Source of the DNA: Hyphomicrobium sp.
Lineage (GTDB): Bacteria; Pseudomonadota; Alphaproteobacteria; Rhizobiales; Hyphomicrobiaceae
Length of the DNA stretch: 64,000 bases
Assembly (NCBI GenBank): GCA_022844105.1
Contig: JALHMJ010000005.1
Coordinates: 121,851 to 185,850, forward strand
Reading direction: 5' to 3'
This document shows positions 29,843 through 40,800 of the stretch, in pieces. Numbering within the stretch: position 1 is the stretch's first letter; each line of letters opens with the position of its first letter. The notes below the pieces were generated by a model. The model did no database searches and had not been told where the DNA came from. It was given only the letters and a program-made list of their open reading frames with translations. The position numbers and the translations under genes are program-made.

Positions 29843-29977
29843 TCCCCGCCACCGCTCGCCCAATCCTCCTCGCTTTACGGGTGCCTTGCGACAGCAGGGT
29901 GCTTTGCGTTGCCAAGGCGTGCGGATAGTTTAAACAACGGCGCACTGGCGAAAGCTTGAACCATCGTGGGATCGACC

Positions 29978-31978
29978 ATGGCTGAGAAGGACAAGACGGC
30001 GGCGGCAGTGGCGGGTGGGCGCGATAAGCCCTGGCTCTTCCGCACCTATGCCGGTCATTCGACGGCAGCCAAATCCAATGAGCTTTATAAGAAGAATCTG
30101 TCCAAGGGACAGACCGGCCTGTCGATCGCCTTCGACCTGCCGACCCAGACCGGCTACGACAGCGATCATGAACTGGCCCGCGGCGAAGTCGGCAAGGTCG
30201 GCGTTCCGGTCTCACACCTGGGCGATATGCGCACGCTCTTCGGCGGTATCCCGCTCGACCAGATGAACACGTCGATGACGATCAACGCCACCGCCGCGTG
30301 GCTGCTGTCACTCTATGTGGCCGTCGCCGATGAAACCGGTGCTTCCCGCCAGCAGCTCACCGGCACGATCCAGAACGACATCATCAAGGAATACCTGTCG
30401 CGCGGAACGTATGTATTCCCGCCGGAGCCGTCGCTGCGGCTCATCAAGGACACCATCGTCTTTTCCACGAAGGAAGTTCCCAAGTGGAATCCGACCAACG
30501 TGTGTTCCTACCACTTGCAGGAAGCCGGCGCGACGCCGGTTCAGGAGCTTGCCTTCGCACTCGCCACCGCGCTCGCCGTACTCGACACGGTGAAGGCGTC
30601 AGGCGAGGTGCCGGCTGCGGAATTCGGCAACGTGGTCGGGCGCGTCTCCTTCTTCGTCAACGCCGGCATGCGCTTCATCACAGAGCTGTGCAAGATGCGC
30701 GCGTTCACCGAGCTTTGGGACGAAATCACGCGCGAACGCTATGGCGTAACGGACGCCAAGAACCGCTACTTCCGCTACGGCGTGCAGGTCAACTCGCTCG
30801 GCCTCACCGAGCCGCAGCCTGAAAACAACGTTTACCGAATCCTTCTCGAAATGCTGGCGGTCACGCTGTCCAAGAATGCCCGTGCCCGCGCCGTGCAGTT
30901 GCCGGCTTGGAATGAAGCTTTAGGCCTGCCGCGCCCGTGGGACCAGCAGTGGTCGCTGCGCATGCAGCAGATCCTGGCCTATGAAACCGACCTTCTCGAA
31001 TACGGCGACATCTTCGACGGTTCGACCGAGATCAAGCGCAAGGTCGACGAATTGAAGGAACAGGCCAAGTCCGAACTGAAGACGATCGAGGCCATGGGCG
31101 GCGCGGTCTCGGCCATCGACTATATGAAGCGCCGTCTCGTCGAAAGCGGTACCAACCGCTTCTCTGGCATTGAGAGCGGCCAACAAATTGTCGTCGGCGT
31201 CAACAAGTGGCTCGAGACCGAACCGTCGCCGCTCACCACGGGCGAAGGCTCGATCATGGTCGTGGATCCCGCGGTCGAAGCCCAGCAGATTGAGAAGCTG
31301 CAGGCCTGGAAGGCCGAGCGCGACAACAAGGCAGCAGCCGCCGCACTCGCCGAAGTGGAACGCGCGGCCAAGGAAGGTCGTAACATCATGGAATCGTCCA
31401 TCGCCGCCGCGAAAGCCGGCGTGACGACGGGCGAGTGGGGCACCGCGCTGCGCAAAATCTTCGGCGAATACCGTGCCCCGACCGGCGTCGCCCAGGCCGC
31501 CGCTCAGCGCGATGGCGCGGGCCTCGATGTGGTCCGTGCCTCCGTTGAAGCGGTGTCGGCAAAGCTGGGCCGCCGCATCAAGTTCCTGGTCGGCAAGCCG
31601 GGCCTCGACGGACATTCGAACGGGGCCGAACAGATTGCCGTTCGCGCCCGCGATGTCGGCATGGAAGTGGTGTATGAAGGCATCCGCCTGACGCCCGCCC
31701 AGATTGTGCGCGCCGCCGGAGACGAGGCCGTTCACGTCGTCGGCCTGTCTATTTTGTCGGGTAGTCACGTTCCGCTCGTAAAGGAAGTCATGGAGCGTAT
31801 GCGCAAGGACGGCTTGCACGACATTCCCCTCATCGTCGGCGGTATCATTCCGCCGGAAGACGCCAAGACCTTGAAAGCCTTCGGCGTCGCCGCCGTCTAT
31901 ACTCCCAAGGACTTCCAGCTGAACGACATCATGGCCGATATCGTCCGCCTCGTGGATACCAACGCCAAGGCGGCGTGA
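29978..31978 (+). CDS. ecm: ethylmalonyl-CoA mutase (adenosylcobalamin-dependent, MeaA-like)
   Basis: DKPWLFRTYAGHSTAAKSNELYKKNLSKGQTGLSIAFDLPTQTGYDSDHELARGEVGKVGVPVSHLGDMRTLF; C-terminal B12-binding GKPGLDGHSNGAEQIAVRARDVGMEVVYEGI. Confidence 0.95.
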   Translation: MAEKDKTAAAVAGGRDKPWLFRTYAGHSTAAKSNELYKKNLSKGQTGLSIAFDLPTQTGYDSDHELARGEVGKVGVPVSHLGDMRTLFGGIPLDQMNTSMTINATAAWLLSLYVAVADETGASRQQLTGTIQNDIIKEYLSRGTYVFPPEPSLRLIKDTIVFSTKEVPKWNPTNVCSYHLQEAGATPVQELAFALATALAVLDTVKASGEVPAAEFGNVVGRVSFFVNAGMRFITELCKMRAFTELWDEITRERYGVTDAKNRYFRYGVQVNSLGLTEPQPENNVYRILLEMLAVTLSKNARARAVQLPAWNEALGLPRPWDQQWSLRMQQILAYETDLLEYGDIFDGSTEIKRKVDELKEQAKSELKTIEAMGGAVSAIDYMKRRLVESGTNRFSGIESGQQIVVGVNKWLETEPSPLTTGEGSIMVVDPAVEAQQIEKLQAWKAERDNKAAAAALAEVERAAKEGRNIMESSIAAAKAGVTTGEWGTALRKIFGEYRAPTGVAQAAAQRDGAGLDVVRASVEAVSAKLGRRIKFLVGKPGLDGHSNGAEQIAVRARDVGMEVVYEGIRLTPAQIVRAAGDEAVHVVGLSILSGSHVPLVKEVMERMRKDGLHDIPLIVGGIIPPEDAKTLKAFGVAAVYTPKDFQLNDIMADIVRLVDTNAKAA

Positions 31979-31990
31979 TCATCTCAGAAA

Positions 31991-32350
31991 GTGCTTCGAA
32001 TGCGCGAAGAAGTCCGTCTCAAATTTGAGCGCGAAGTCCGCAAGCAGTGGATCGCGCGCGGTGCCTACGCCGCCGCCGCGCTGGTCGTTGTGGCGGCGCT
32101 GGCCTGGTTCACCGACCTTGATGCCCATGTCGAGAAGCGCGAGGTCGCCGGCGTTGTCGAGAAGGTTTTGCCCATCCAAGGCGGCTCGACACAGGCGATC
32201 CAGAACGGCCTCAACGTCGACGTCAAACTCGATGACGGGCGCCATGCCCGCGTCCTGGTGCTGAAGGCTACCCACCCCGAAGTCGGGTCGCATGTGGCCA
32301 TTTTCGAACACGTTCACTGGTCCGGCCGCACCACGTTCAGCTGGAAATAA
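31991..32350 (+). CDS. single-TM hypothetical protein
   Basis: GAYAAAALVVVAALAWFTDLDAHVEKREVAGVVEKVLPIQGGSTQAIQNGLNVDVKLDDG; directly downstream of ecm. Confidence 0.6.
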   Translation: MLRMREEVRLKFEREVRKQWIARGAYAAAALVVVAALAWFTDLDAHVEKREVAGVVEKVLPIQGGSTQAIQNGLNVDVKLDDGRHARVLVLKATHPEVGSHVAIFEHVHWSGRTTFSWK

Positions 32351-32443
32351 TCCAACAGCCGTCGTTGACGCTGTGGACGCTGTGCGGTTAAGTGCGCCGC
32401 TCGCAAGCCTGCATCGGGCCTTGCGATATAGACTGAACGTTAT

Positions 32444-32528
32444 GCGGGTGTGGTGGAATTGGTAGACGCGCCGGACTCAAAATCCGGTTCCGAGAGGAGT
32501 GTCGGTTCAACTCCGACCACCCGCACCA
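32444..32528 (+). tRNA. tRNA-Leu (anticodon CAA)
   Basis: GCGGGTG acceptor pairing CACCCGC, D-arm GGTGGAATTGGTAGACGC, anticodon stem CCGGA-ctCAAaa-TCCGG, long variable arm, GGTTCAACTCC T-loop, encoded CCA. Confidence 0.97.
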
Positions 32529-32743
32529 TGTTTAATTGCGCGATGCCGCCCGCCAACCCATCGCGCGGGTTTCGGTTCGAGGAATGTTCTCGAACCCGCA
32601 CCACCTTCTCCTCTTTTGTCCCAGAACAGCCGCGAGCCGAGCGATCCGGCCGTGTCCCGCGCGATGAGATCCCACCCGGACTTCCCCTCACGTTGCGGTG
32701 CTTTCCAGGAATGTGGTACCGGAAGGGGCCGCGGAGGGTCCTG

Positions 32744-33880
32744 ATGCGCTCAATGCCCGTTATGGTCGTTGCCTTGTTTGCCATCGTCGTCGCCGTGCGG
32801 CCCGCCGCCGCCGGCCCCGCGCTGCTGTTTGACGCCTCCGACGGCAAGGTCCTTTACGCTGAGGAGATGGACGACCAGTGGCACCCCGCGTCTCTGACCA
32901 AGATCATGACCGCCTACATGGCCTTCAAGGCCATAAAGGCTGGCAAACTTCATCTCGATGACAAGGTCATTTGCTCCGATCTCGCCAATAAACAGCCACC
33001 GTCAAAAATCGGATTGCCCGTCGGCGGCGAGATGACCGTAGAACTCGCCCTTCAGGCACTTATCATCAAGTCCGCCAACGACGTCGCCGTCATGCTGGCC
33101 GAAAAAATTTCCGGCAACGAGCCCCAGTTCGTGGCCGACATGAACGCCACCGCGCGCGATCTGGGCATGACGCGCACGACGTTCGCCAATCCGAATGGCT
33201 TGCCAGCATTCAATCAGGTGACGACTGCTCGCGATCTGGCCAAGCTCGCCCGCGCCGTTTCGGCTGAATTTCCCCAATACGCGCCCTATTGGGCCATGAC
33301 CCAGATGCGCATCGGCAAGATTAGGCTCGCCTCGCACAATGGCTTGCTGAAAACATTCGAAGGCGCCGACGGGCTCAAGACCGGCTTCATCTGCGACAGC
33401 GGTTTCAACGTCGTGGCAAGTGCCACGCGTGACGGTCGACGCCTGATGGCGGTTGTCTTGGGCGAACCTTCCGGCGGCGATCGCAACATTCGGGCCGCAA
33501 GCCTGCTTGAACATGGCTTCCAGCAGCTGGGATGGAAGCAGCTCTTCAACATGACGACAATCGACAACCAGCCGATCGCTCCCGACGCCCGCGGCCCGAT
33601 CAGTGTTCGCTCGACGATCCAATCCTGGGACTGTGGCAATGGCCGCCGCAACCCCGCCGTCGAGGCCCGCCGTGAGCGCATCAAGGCGGCCAAGGCGAAG
33701 CGTGAAAAGGCCAAGCAGGCCGCCGTCAACCAAAAGGCCGAAACGGGCACTGGCGAAAAACCACCTGCAACTGGGACACCGGCGAAGAAAAAGCCGTCCG
33801 CCGCTGGCACACCGGAAGCGTCCGTGTCCACCAAACCGCCATCGGCGCCCCCCGCGACTGCCCCGGCCGTTCAAAATTAA
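32744..33880 (+). CDS. D-alanyl-D-alanine carboxypeptidase (PBP5/6-like, S11)
   Basis: ASLTKIMTAYMAF (SxxK), SANDVAVMLAE (SxN), DGLKTGF (KTG); low-complexity Lys/Ala/Pro C-tail. Confidence 0.92.
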   Translation: MRSMPVMVVALFAIVVAVRPAAAGPALLFDASDGKVLYAEEMDDQWHPASLTKIMTAYMAFKAIKAGKLHLDDKVICSDLANKQPPSKIGLPVGGEMTVELALQALIIKSANDVAVMLAEKISGNEPQFVADMNATARDLGMTRTTFANPNGLPAFNQVTTARDLAKLARAVSAEFPQYAPYWAMTQMRIGKIRLASHNGLLKTFEGADGLKTGFICDSGFNVVASATRDGRRLMAVVLGEPSGGDRNIRAASLLEHGFQQLGWKQLFNMTTIDNQPIAPDARGPISVRSTIQSWDCGNGRRNPAVEARRERIKAAKAKREKAKQAAVNQKAETGTGEKPPATGTPAKKKPSAAGTPEASVSTKPPSAPPATAPAVQN

Positions 33881-34003
33881 ATCTCTGAAATTAATACCGT
33901 TTTTCGTTCAGTCGGCCGCCTGATCCTGGCGAGAGGCGGACTGGCGTCGTTTTTGCTGATCCCCGGCAACACGAGGCAGAACTGACCGAGAAAGAGCCGA
34001 CGC

Positions 34004-34237
34004 ATGCCGACCGCATGGCATCCCGATGAGGATCCAACCCCCGCACCCCGCGATGTGGAATTCATGGCCGCCGTCCTGGAAGGCCGGCACGGCTGGCTGG
34101 CCGCCGACGTGGCCGAATTCTTCTCCACCTATCACAGCCAGCATGGCGACACCGGGCGATCCTGGGCCTGGGCAGGCGTCGCCGAAGTCGTCCGCCAACG
34201 CGCCGTCGAGCGCATTGAGCGGGCCGAGGCGTTTTAA
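34004..34237 (+). CDS. small conserved hypothetical protein
   Basis: 77-aa ORF MPTAWHPDEDPTPAPRDVEFMAAVLEGRHGWLAADVAEFFSTYHSQHGD. Confidence 0.55.
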   Translation: MPTAWHPDEDPTPAPRDVEFMAAVLEGRHGWLAADVAEFFSTYHSQHGDTGRSWAWAGVAEVVRQRAVERIERAEAF

Positions 34238-34264
34238 TCAGTTTCCGCTATCTCAAACGGCCTC

Positions 34265-35650
34265 TTGCCACGGATCGACGCTGTGCTCGCACAAGCCCGC
34301 CAACTTATGATCGATGTCACGCAGCCGCGGGACGACCGCGCGCGCGCGCAGCATGATGCGGTTGTCGCCTTTGGCCTGCGCGTTGCGAGCGCGGCGTTGC
34401 TCTATTTCACCCAGGTCGTCATGGCCCGCTGGATTGGCAGCCACGATTACGGGATCTACGTCTTTGTCTGGACTTGGGTGCTGGTGCTCGGCGGAATTAC
34501 GCACCTGGGCTTGAACGCGGCCATGATGCGCCTGTTGCCCGAGTATAAGGAACATGGGCAACTTGACCGCTTTCGCGCGCTTGTTCGCGGCGGGCGAATT
34601 TTTGCACTGTCGGCTGGCACGCTGCTCGCCGGCTTGGGCATGGCCGGCCTTTACCTGTTTGGCGACCATCTCACCGCGACGTACGTTTTGCCGGCGTATC
34701 TTGCGCTCATCTGCGTGCCGCTCTTTGCGCTGACCGAAGTGCAGGATGGCATTGGCCGCGGACAGGCCTGGATCTGGATTGGTCTCCTGCCGCCCTATGT
34801 CTTGCGCCCGGCCCTTGTTCTTGTCGCGATGACGGCCGCCTGGGCCGCCGAATTGCCGATGAACGCCACCACCGCGGCGGGTGCGGCCATCGTCGCGACT
34901 TGGGGTGCGGCCCTGGCGCAAACACTCATGCTCAATCGCAAACTGAAGCACGAAGTTGCAACGGGCGGGCGCGACTATGACTTCAGGGGCTGGTTGGCAG
35001 TATCAGTCCCCCTCGTCGTTGTCGCCGCCGCCGAACTGATGCTTCAAAACACCGATATCCTCGTGGTGTCGAGCTTCATGACACCGACGGATGTCGCGAT
35101 CTACTTCGCCTCCGCCAAGACCATGAGCCTCATCATGTTCGTGCACTACGCGGTCGGCAGCGCGGTCGCCAATCGCTTCGCATCGCTCAACGCCCGCGGC
35201 GACAAGGAACAATTGCGCGCTTTCGTTCGCGACGCCGTGAACTGGACGTTTTGGCCGTCACTGGCAAGCGCTCTAGTCATTCTAGCGCTAGGCAAACCGC
35301 TACTCTGGCTGTTTGGGCCACAGTTCGAAGCCGGCTATCCGGTCATGTTCATTTTGGTCGTCGGCTTTCTTTTCCGGTCCTCCTTCGGCCCGGCGGAAGT
35401 TCTATTGTCGATGCTTGGCGAACATCAGGTCTGCGCCGCGGTCCTCATCGTCTCAGCACTGTTGAACGTCGCACTGAACTTTGCGCTCGTCCCGCCGTTC
35501 GGCCTCCTCGGCGCGGCGACAGCCACGTCGATCTCGCTCGCAACGGCCGCGCTGATGAACTATGTCGCCGCGCGCCGCCGGCTGGACATCGAGATCGCGA
35601 TATGGCGCAATTTCCCGGACGGCGTGCTCACGCCGAAGCCGCTGGCCTGA
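34265..35650 (+). CDS. lipopolysaccharide/oligosaccharide flippase (Wzx/MVF-like)
   Basis: Multi-TM; YFTQVVMARWIGSHDYGIYVFVWTWVLVL...; start uncertain (TTG 34265 or ATG 34307). Confidence 0.85.
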   Translation: MPRIDAVLAQARQLMIDVTQPRDDRARAQHDAVVAFGLRVASAALLYFTQVVMARWIGSHDYGIYVFVWTWVLVLGGITHLGLNAAMMRLLPEYKEHGQLDRFRALVRGGRIFALSAGTLLAGLGMAGLYLFGDHLTATYVLPAYLALICVPLFALTEVQDGIGRGQAWIWIGLLPPYVLRPALVLVAMTAAWAAELPMNATTAAGAAIVATWGAALAQTLMLNRKLKHEVATGGRDYDFRGWLAVSVPLVVVAAAELMLQNTDILVVSSFMTPTDVAIYFASAKTMSLIMFVHYAVGSAVANRFASLNARGDKEQLRAFVRDAVNWTFWPSLASALVILALGKPLLWLFGPQFEAGYPVMFILVVGFLFRSSFGPAEVLLSMLGEHQVCAAVLIVSALLNVALNFALVPPFGLLGAATATSISLATAALMNYVAARRRLDIEIAIWRNFPDGVLTPKPLA

Positions 35651-35659
35651 TGCCTCAGC

Positions 35660-36310
35660 TCACATCGGTGAGGCGAGTACCAGTGTCCAGAATGATTTGA
35701 ATTCCGTTTTAGGATCCTGGATCAGCGCCAAGCCCATTTCGGACGCATCCGCCAGCAACAGGTTCTTGTTGTGCCCCGGACTTGCCTTCCAGCCGCGCAT
35801 GACTTCCTGGAAATCAATCTGGCCGGTACCGACGTTTTCGGCAGCAAGCCGCGCTTTATATCCGGTGCGCTTAACCCGGTCCCACGGATTGGAGCCGTCC
35901 GACCCATAGTGCGAGATGCGGTCCCACTTCGAAAGGTCGCGTGAATGGCCTTTGGCGGCTTCCGCCAGCTCGGCGTTGAGCTTCACCGGCTTCAATTTGT
36001 GATCGCGACGATACTGATTGATGATGTCGCGCGCCTTCTCCGGGTCAAGCGCGGTCGAGGAGTAATCGCGATCGGCCAGCATCCCCTTGGTGGCATTTTC
36101 ATAGCTGCCTTTGGGGGCCTGATCGTTCAAGCGGGCGAGCTGCACCGGCCGATTGACGGACGGTTCGCCTCCCAGACCGACGCTCGGAGTCGGCCGCTTG
36201 GAAACGGCGGACGTCTGATCCTCGGCAAATCCGGACGAGATCGATCCGCTATTGAGACTGCAGGCGGTCAGGCCAATGGCGGCACAAACCGCAACGGCAA
36301 CGCGATACAT
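35660..36310 (-). CDS. CAP (SCP/PR1) domain lipoprotein
   Basis: Lipobox GLTAC; ARDIINQYRRDHKLKPVKLNAELAEAAKGHSRDLSKWDRISHYGSDGSNPWDRVKRTGYKARLAAENVGTG...WKASPGHNKNLL. Confidence 0.87.
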   Translation of the reverse strand: MYRVAVAVCAAIGLTACSLNSGSISSGFAEDQTSAVSKRPTPSVGLGGEPSVNRPVQLARLNDQAPKGSYENATKGMLADRDYSSTALDPEKARDIINQYRRDHKLKPVKLNAELAEAAKGHSRDLSKWDRISHYGSDGSNPWDRVKRTGYKARLAAENVGTGQIDFQEVMRGWKASPGHNKNLLLADASEMGLALIQDPKTEFKSFWTLVLASPM

Positions 36311-36726
36311 GATGCTTACTCCCGCCAGATGACGCGCGGTATTCCTTTCGACCATCGCAGAGACCCGTTAACTGCCCGTTAATGGTAAATCGGTTGCAAA
36401 CGCCAATCGCGGCACGACCGCACTTGGGCTTTGCTCCTGTCCACACGCTCCGGCGCGACTTATCCCTCGACACCTCAAGGATATTTACGCCTGCGATGGT
36501 GTCGTGATTTGGGCGCGGTGGCGGCAAACTCCGGACAAGCGCTACTTCCCTGTGGTGAGATTCATCAGCAACTCGTTTGCCTGACCGTGGCCGGACGGAC
36601 TCAGGCCATACAGTTGCCGCGCGCAATTGGCTGCGACCCCTTTCAACTGTTTCATTTCTCTCGCAGTCTCGACTGTCAAAGTGCCGGTGATTCGCGCATC
36701 CGGACTGCATGAGGGAGGCCCAACCC

Positions 36727-37863
36727 ATGCCCGCACGTGCCGGCGAGGCGGTCATCGAAACCGCCCGCGACGCCGTTGTCGGACCCGTCGAGACTTTGCT
36801 GCTCGCGCGCATTGCGTGCGAAGGCGGAGCCACGCGCAGTGATCTGGTGCGCGATGCGGGCGTGTTGCTACAGCACAAAATGGCGCCCGCGCAGGTGCGC
36901 ACGACAATTGATAACGCAGTTGCAGCACTCCTTGCAGCCGGACTTGCAGGCGAAACGCGCGGCCGCTTTGCGGCAACGCCGTTGGGCACGCAAGCTGCCG
37001 GCCGGTTCTTGCAAACCACAGTTTGCCCTGCCAATTGGGATCAGGTCCGCGACATCGCTTTGGTGGCCAAAGCGCTGGGCCTCGGCGCCGAGCCCCACTC
37101 CCGTAAGACAGCGCTCGCCAGACCGGAGGGACTGCGCACCGCCATTCTGCAACGGACCTATGGGCTGAAGGGCAAGAAGAACATTCCCGATGCGAAACTG
37201 CGCGCGCAGTTGGCGCTTGTGGCGTTGGAGCGAGCCTTCGGCAACAAGATCAAGGCCGGGTTCTCCAAGGGGTCGGGTCTGCCGTCGAAGGCTGCCCGGA
37301 CCCTGGCCGGTCAGCTCGCCGCATCGCCGCGTGATTTTCCAACCGACGCCAAGCTGATCGCGCAATTGGCAGCCGATGCTGTCGGCGCCGCGCAGGTCGA
37401 TTGCGACGTCGTCCGTCTGGCCATTTTGCGCCGGATGATCACGCAGTTTCTCGATGTAAGCTCACCCGTTCGCCAAGCGCCGGCGGCCAGAAGCCCCAAA
37501 TCCGACGCGCCGGCAGATCTCATCAATTCGGCCGCCAATGACACAAAGCCGGAAAAAGGCCCGCCGCCGCGCCCTGGTCTGGAGCAGTTCTCGTCCGCCG
37601 TTCGGCACGCGGCACAAAAAAGTGCTCAAGGGTGGCCGGCGAAAGCGTTTATCTCTCACGTCTGGGAAACGATTCGCATCGAGAATGAGATCTGGGCGCT
37701 GTCCGAGATCGAGTTCAAGTCGATGCTTGTCGAAGCCAACCGTCGCGGCGCCGTAAGCCTGGTGACCGCCGACTTGAAGAACCGAGATCTCCGCCAGGAC
37801 ATTGAACGGTCGGCAACGCCCGACCGCAACACCGTCTGGCATTACGTCCGCATTGAAGATTGA
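36727..37863 (+). CDS. uncharacterised protein with N- and C-terminal winged-helix-like segments
   Basis: RBS gggagg before ATG 36727; ETLLLARIACEGGATRSDLVRDAG...AALLAAGLAGETRGRFAATPLGTQAAGRFLQ; C-terminal LSEIEFKSMLVEANRRGAVSLVTADLKNRDLRQDIERSATPDRNTVWHYVRIED. Confidence 0.6.
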   Translation: MPARAGEAVIETARDAVVGPVETLLLARIACEGGATRSDLVRDAGVLLQHKMAPAQVRTTIDNAVAALLAAGLAGETRGRFAATPLGTQAAGRFLQTTVCPANWDQVRDIALVAKALGLGAEPHSRKTALARPEGLRTAILQRTYGLKGKKNIPDAKLRAQLALVALERAFGNKIKAGFSKGSGLPSKAARTLAGQLAASPRDFPTDAKLIAQLAADAVGAAQVDCDVVRLAILRRMITQFLDVSSPVRQAPAARSPKSDAPADLINSAANDTKPEKGPPPRPGLEQFSSAVRHAAQKSAQGWPAKAFISHVWETIRIENEIWALSEIEFKSMLVEANRRGAVSLVTADLKNRDLRQDIERSATPDRNTVWHYVRIED

Positions 37864-37894
37864 AGTGCTGCCTTTCTGATTGGCGCATCGAGGC

Positions 37895-40800
37895 ATGGGT
37901 CGCATGGGTTTGATTGCAAAGAGCACGTCGAACGAAGACGCAAAGGATTGGGCAGCCGATGAGCTGGCCCATGCCTTTGAGCATTCGATCACGTGGGAAG
38001 ATGACATCTGGCGTGCCGACCCTGTCGATGTCGGTGAGGTCCATTCCAAGGCCCGGCTGAAGTTTGCCACAACACTACGCTCCGTTACGGCAGGCAAGGG
38101 TGCCGCCAATCAGGCCCGCATTCTGCTGTTCCACGGCCAGTCCGGCGCCGGCAAGACGCATCTTCTGCGCGCTTTGCGCACGTCCTCTCACCGCACCGGC
38201 GAGGCCTATTTCGGCTACGCCCAGATGACGCCCGACATCGCCAGCTATGCCGACTATTTTCTTCGCCGCCTCGTCCATTCATTGGAGAAATCCTATGACC
38301 CCGACACGCCGGGCATCAGCGGACTGACACGGCTCACGACCAAGCTGGTCTCGGATAGCGCGGTCCTGCCGGCAAAAGATCTCGAACATCTGCGCGACGC
38401 GGCACTCGATGAGGACGAACTCGCCCGCCTTGTTCTGCGTCTTGCCGATGACATCGTCGCCGCGCCGAAACTTGCCAACGAAGACCTCGACATCAATATC
38501 GTGCGCGCGCTGCTCTACATGGAGCGTCGCGATCCGCGCATCGACCAGCGCATCCGCCAGTATCTCAATGGCCGCCAACTCACCTCGCTGGCGCATCAAG
38601 CCGTTGCCGCCCTCGATCCTAACACCGGCGAAGACCGCGCCTTCGAGATTATCACCTCGCTCGGCAAGCTGATCTGGACCGTTGAAAAAGCCTCGCTCGT
38701 CTTTGCCATCGACCAAGTCGAGGATTTGCGGTTCTTCGACGACGCTGAAGAACGCTTCCAAAAAGCCGTGCGCGATCTCATCCAAATTGCCAATCGGCTC
38801 AGCAACGCCATCGTCATCATCTCCTGCCTCGACGATTTCTACGGTCAGGTGCGCGGCGCGCTGCCCCAGTCCTATCTCGACCGCATCGAGAAATCGGGTC
38901 CGGTTGCTCTGCTCGAAAGCCGCACGCCGGAAGAAGCGCGCCTCATCATTGCACGGCGCCTGCAGCATGAAGCCGAAGCCAAGGCTGATGGTCTGGCCTA
39001 CCCCGATCCCACCCAATTTTTCGGGCCGCAGTTCTTTGAGGAATTCGGCGGTCTGTCGACACGGCGGCTTCTCGAACATGCGCAGTCGCGTCTTCGCGAA
39101 CAAGTCAACGGCGAACCCGAAGAGCGTGAACAACAATCCGGCGGCTGGGCCTCCACGCTCGCCTCTGTTCTTGGCGGCATTTTCAGTGATGGCGACAACA
39201 CCGGCCAGCGCACCTCGTCGGCGGCGATGGACTATCGCGAGATGTGGGAGCGTTTCCAATCGGCGTCGGAAGCCGAGATCCCATCCGATGACCGTGAATT
39301 GCTGGAGATACTGACCGCGGGCCTGACGCTCGCTAAGGACGAATGGGCCGGTGACGTCGTGCTCGCCACCAACCGCCTTGATCTGGCCGACGATCTGCCC
39401 GCGTTCGATGTCGTCATCCGGCACAAGAAGACGGGACACGCCGCTGAGGCCAGAGTGTTCTTGTGTAATCGCAAGACCCAGGGTGGCGGCCTGAAGCGCC
39501 AGATGGATAAGGTGCTGTCGGCGATGGCCGGCAAAGCCTGTTTCATGCTCCGCGCGTCTGACTTCCCGCCCAACGGCAAGAATCAAACCGCGCAGGCCAT
39601 GCGCAAGTTTCGCGAAAGCGGCGGCCGCCAGATCATCGTGCCAATCCCTGAGTGGGAGCGCATCATGACGGTGCGCGAGTTCCACGCCCATTATCGCCAG
39701 GACCCTGGCTTCACGGCCTGGTTCGAGGACGCGCGCCTTCTGTCGAACATCATGGTCGTAATCCAGTTGCTGCGCCTCGACCTCCTCGGTCGCGGCTTGC
39801 CGCGCACGGCCAAGCCCGATGACACGAAAGCCGTTGCTGCACCCGCACCGGCTGCTGAAACCCCAGGTGAGGCCGCCGCGCTCACGCCCGGCGGATGGAC
39901 GACGTCGTGGACCGACAGTGACAACGAACAGCTGCCGGCCAACGACGACGAACTTCCGCTCTCTGTCATCCTCGATGAAAACGGCAGCACCGGCTCGATC
40001 CTCGCGGGCCGGGAAAGTGGCGCACGCTCAAAGCCCATCACGCTCAACAAAGACGTGCTGAAGCGTCATGCCGCCGTTCTGGGCGGTTCCGGTTCCGGCA
40101 AAACGACGCTCGCACTCTGCCTCATCGAGCAATTACTGCTGCAAGGCATTCCGGCCGTGCTGCTCGACCGCAAAGGCGACCTGTGCTCCTACGCCAACCC
40201 GGATGTCTGGCGCGCCAACGACCATGAATTTACCGACCGTCGTGGCGACCGCGAGAAGCTTGCCGACGCCATCGACGTTGCGGTCTATACGCCCGGCCGC
40301 GCCTCCGGCCGTCCGATCTCGATCACGCTGCTGCCCAACGGCATCAACGAACTGCCCGAACACGAACAGCAATTGCTGGCCAATCTTTCGTCGGCCGCGC
40401 TGGGCGAAATGTTGCATTTGAAAAATTCTGCGACGCATCAAAAGCAGTCGGGCACGCTGTCGGTCGCCCTGCGCATTCTCGGATCGCGCTACAGCCGCGA
40501 AGTCACGCTGGCCGATCTCATCGCGCTGCTCGAAGACGAAGACCCCGAACTGACCGATCTGACGCAGCGCATGGACCCGTCGGGCAAGATTCGCCGCGAT
40601 CTCGTGGCCCAGCTCGACAGCTTGCGCCACCGCAACTCCGCCCTTTTCGAAGGCGGCGGCGAGAGCCTGCGCATGGAAAGCCTGCTCGGTATCGGCCCGT
40701 TCGCGCGCGAAGGCCGCACGCGGTTGTCGATCATCTACACGGGCTTCCTCGGCGACAATGAAAACATTCTGTTCTGGGTTGCGCAGTTTCTGTCAGAGGC

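Noticed and set aside
32450-32743. N-terminal extension of the D-Ala carboxypeptidase ORF
   Set aside because: Overlaps tRNA-Leu; the natural start with signal peptide is ATG 32744.
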